The translations under genes and the position numbers were made by a program. Shown in pieces: positions 19,410 to 21,077 of a DNA stretch of 21,077 bases (position 1 is the stretch's first letter; every line of letters begins with the position of its first letter). The notes under the pieces are model-generated. The model was not told the DNA's origin, ran no database searches, and was given only the letters and a program-made list of their open reading frames with translations. Source of the stretch: Candidatus Poseidoniaceae archaeon (GTDB taxonomy: Archaea; Thermoplasmatota; Poseidoniia; Poseidoniales; Poseidoniaceae); the NCBI GenBank assembly GCA_013329355.1, contig DUKK01000080.1, forward strand, positions 1-21,077. The letters run 5' to 3'.

Positions 19410-21077
19410 TCAATATTCGTTCGGCATCCGACCGCGCATTCTCAACCAGAGTTCGGAAATTACAATTAAACCATACATTGAGGCTAGCCATAGGGTTGGT
19501 CTACCCCAACTTGAGGCAAGTGAGGTTGTATCAGGTAGCACTCCTTCAGACAGCATCAGAAGGGAAGCTAGCCAGACAAAGGTAAAGCAGTGCAAACCAA
19601 GGCGCAGTCCGGACATTATTTGTGAAGAGTTAGATTTCATTTCGGTAATCTGAGCCCCGGTAAGAACAGTTGAAAATCCGACAATTTTGTCCAAGGCACT
19701 ACTACCATTCCAGCGAATTTTACCTAACCTGAATCGATTAACAAACCCAATAATTGCGAAGACTGAAACCCAAACTACGACAATCTCTAACACCGGCTGA
19801 GCACCTCTCAAATTCAGGTCACCAAATTCTGACCACAACACCAGAATCCATAACCAAGCGACGAGGAATAATTGGAAAGTGCGGGCAAATTTTGTCAACT
19901 TCCTCAGCAATTCAGTATCATGAGATAGCAATCCTTCCAACGCAATCACTAACCCGGTTATAACAGAAATACCAGCCCCAGCGAGAATCCACCACCAATC
20001 CAACTCTCGGTCACGCCATGCTAGCATCAAGGCGATCAGTGTCCAACCTAGTGCGACAACTGAAGCGGTATTTGCCGCTGCTTGCATAGTGTAAAGCGGG
20101 TCTCGGCCGTCTTTTAGGACGGCTAAGCCACCCATCAACCGAACCTCGAAGGCTGAATCGTCGACGACACCGTGAGCCGCGGCAGTCATGCCACCAATTG
20201 CCTTAATTCTCGCCGCCTCAACTAAACCAAGCTCGTCTTTGACATCTGATTTATTCCAAGAGGAGCCCCTACTAGCAGCTTTGGCGGCTCCGGCACCACG
20301 ATTCTTCGATTTACCAGCCGACCTGGTTTTGGCCCATGCTCTAATTTCAGGGCCGATTAGTTCCTCAACTTGGTCCTCATTTAGCGGCGCACCGTGGTCA
20401 GTATACAACCAGCGACACTGAATTGGCACTGGTGCAGGGTCGACGTCTGGAGCAACCATCTGGAATTGTCCCGGGCCAAGAGTGGGCAACTGAGCAACTA
20501 AATCTTGGTCGCCACCACTTTCTTTCAGTAGGTGTCTGACTTTCTCAACATCTTGTGGTTGGGTGAACCGACCGATGAAGGTAGTGTTGGCTTGAGCGAG
20601 AATCTTGTAATCAACGTCGCTAACATTTTGTGTCGCTAAAACGCAGGCTACACCGTATTTTCTTGCTTGTTTGAAGATTAATTTGATGAGATCCTTCGCT
20701 GGTGGATTTCTAGGATGTGGCGGTAGATATGGTGCTACTTCGTCCATGAAGAATAGTAGTTTTAATTCCCCTTCAGCAGGCTGTTGGGTCAACATCCAAT
20801 CATATAATTCTCGAGATAATTCCTGCACGAAATATTGCTTCTGTGCTTCGTCTTGTATGGTGTTGAGATAGACAATATTGAGCGGAATTTTACCGGGTAT
20901 CGCTGGCTCGACAAACGAGTCAATATCGATAGGCACGCCATTAGAAAACAGCAGTTGGTTGACTCCAGAAGAAAATGCAGAAAGGCGTCTTGCAAGGTCA
21001 TTTCTGGTAGATTTTGGCAACCGTTCTTCAAAGTCAGCAAGACCAAACTCCATCATTACTTCTTCCCAGGTGGGAAC
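19410..21077 (-). CDS. HerA/FtsK-like ATPase fused to a six-helix membrane domain (5' end beyond right edge)
   Basis: The frame is open to the right edge: seven codons precede the first in-window Met at 21056, reading VPTWEEV. The N-terminal half with the Walker A loop is therefore outside. Numbered from that Met, the visible ATPase half has Walker B KLLFFMDEVAPYLP (99-112, Asp105-Glu106). The sensor stretch is ARKYGVACVLATQN (131-144), and FIGRF with Arg163 is a likely arginine finger. These are the patterns of HerA/DUF853-type hexameric DNA pumps. After a Lys/Ala/Ser-rich linker (about 240-275) come six hydrophobic helices, roughly 331-347, 354-373, 392-409, 422-440, 485-502 and 520-537. 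This C-terminal membrane domain is unusual for HerA. No NurA nuclease is in view. It may act at the membrane in DNA or protein translocation; this is inference. Confidence 0.85.
   Translation of the reverse strand, partial: VPTWEEVMMEFGLADFEERLPKSTRNDLARRLSAFSSGVNQLLFSNGVPIDIDSFVEPAIPGKIPLNIVYLNTIQDEAQKQYFVQELSRELYDWMLTQQPAEGELKLLFFMDEVAPYLPPHPRNPPAKDLIKLIFKQARKYGVACVLATQNVSDVDYKILAQANTTFIGRFTQPQDVEKVRHLLKESGGDQDLVAQLPTLGPGQFQMVAPDVDPAPVPIQCRWLYTDHGAPLNEDQVEELIGPEIRAWAKTRSAGKSKNRGAGAAKAASRGSSWNKSDVKDELGLVEAARIKAIGGMTAAAHGVVDDSAFEVRLMGGLAVLKDGRDPLYTMQAAANTASVVALGWTLIALMLAWRDRELDWWWILAGAGISVITGLVIALEGLLSHDTELLRKLTKFARTFQLFLVAWLWILVLWSEFGDLNLRGAQPVLEIVVVWVSVFAIIGFVNRFRLGKIRWNGSSALDKIVGFSTVLTGAQITEMKSNSSQIMSGLRLGLHCFTFVWLASLLMLSEGVLPDTTSLASSWGRPTLWLASMYGLIVISELWLRMRGRMPNEY

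Noticed and set aside
17394..21077. Defence island made of the methyltransferase and the HerA-like ATPase
   Set aside because: No nuclease, restriction subunit, NurA, Sir2 or BREX/DISARM component is visible. The two genes are separated by a tRNA and a gene with its own promoter.
1..21077. CRISPR arrays, insertion sequences, integrases, rRNA genes
   Set aside because: I looked for regularly spaced repeats, transposase motifs and rRNA-like sequence and saw none. The only regular repeat is the short ATGCA set upstream of glnA.

Overview
The window looks like a piece of a marine planktonic euryarchaeon, most likely Marine Group II (Candidatus Poseidoniales) or a close relative in Thermoplasmatota. 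This assignment is inference. Supporting it are an archaeal core cluster (ribosomal protein LX/eL20, prefoldin alpha, FtsY), and AT-rich TATA-like boxes lying about 22-29 nt upstream of many start codons, as expected for leaderless archaeal mRNAs. Exported proteins rich in peptidases and bacterial-type lipoboxes, eukaryote- or bacteria-like enzymes among archaeal genes, and very tight gene packing also fit. No 16S rRNA gene is present to settle the lineage.

Layout. At 1-337 (minus) the N-terminal part of a protein with an unusual WG/YRE-W/APYQV/LIYVP domain runs off the left edge. At 442-5991 (minus) lie a large secreted, membrane-anchored subtilase with calcium-binding thrombospondin type 3 repeats, an actin-like ATPase that reads closest to the magnetosome filament protein MamK, and a long coiled-coil protein. 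At 6091-9549 (plus) lies the conserved LX-pfdA-ftsY cluster, followed by a DUF1844-like protein and a tail-anchored, degenerate receiver-domain protein. A minus-strand pair, pyrF and a small membrane protein (9546-10575), converges on it. Next come an S15-type peptidase lipoprotein (plus) and a translationally coupled minus pair of a 71-aa protein and an HTH-CBS regulator.

Glutamine synthetase of the eukaryotic type (GSII) follows with a clear TATA box and a curious 23-nt-spaced ATGCA array upstream. After it come a polytopic membrane protein, a cyclophilin lipoprotein, a small winged-helix protein (minus), a Nei-type DNA glycosylase, and a 29-aa single-helix microprotein with a strong Shine-Dalgarno sequence. 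The right part (minus) holds a solitary DNA methyltransferase, a tRNA-Leu(GAG), a four-helix membrane protein and, running off the right edge, a HerA/FtsK-like ATPase fused to a six-helix membrane domain.

How it fits together. Much of the window concerns the cell surface and membrane: SRP-receptor targeting (FtsY), exported proteases and a peptidase for protein feeding, an exported prolyl isomerase, and several uncharacterised membrane proteins. The most promising candidate for an undescribed system is the MamK-like actin with its adjacent coiled-coil protein (442-2810), a plausible archaeal filament module. Next are the HerA-membrane fusion (19410-21077) and the output-less, membrane-anchored receiver protein (8869-9549). 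No CRISPR array, insertion sequence, integrase or rRNA gene was seen. No gene-free stretch exceeds about 260 bases.
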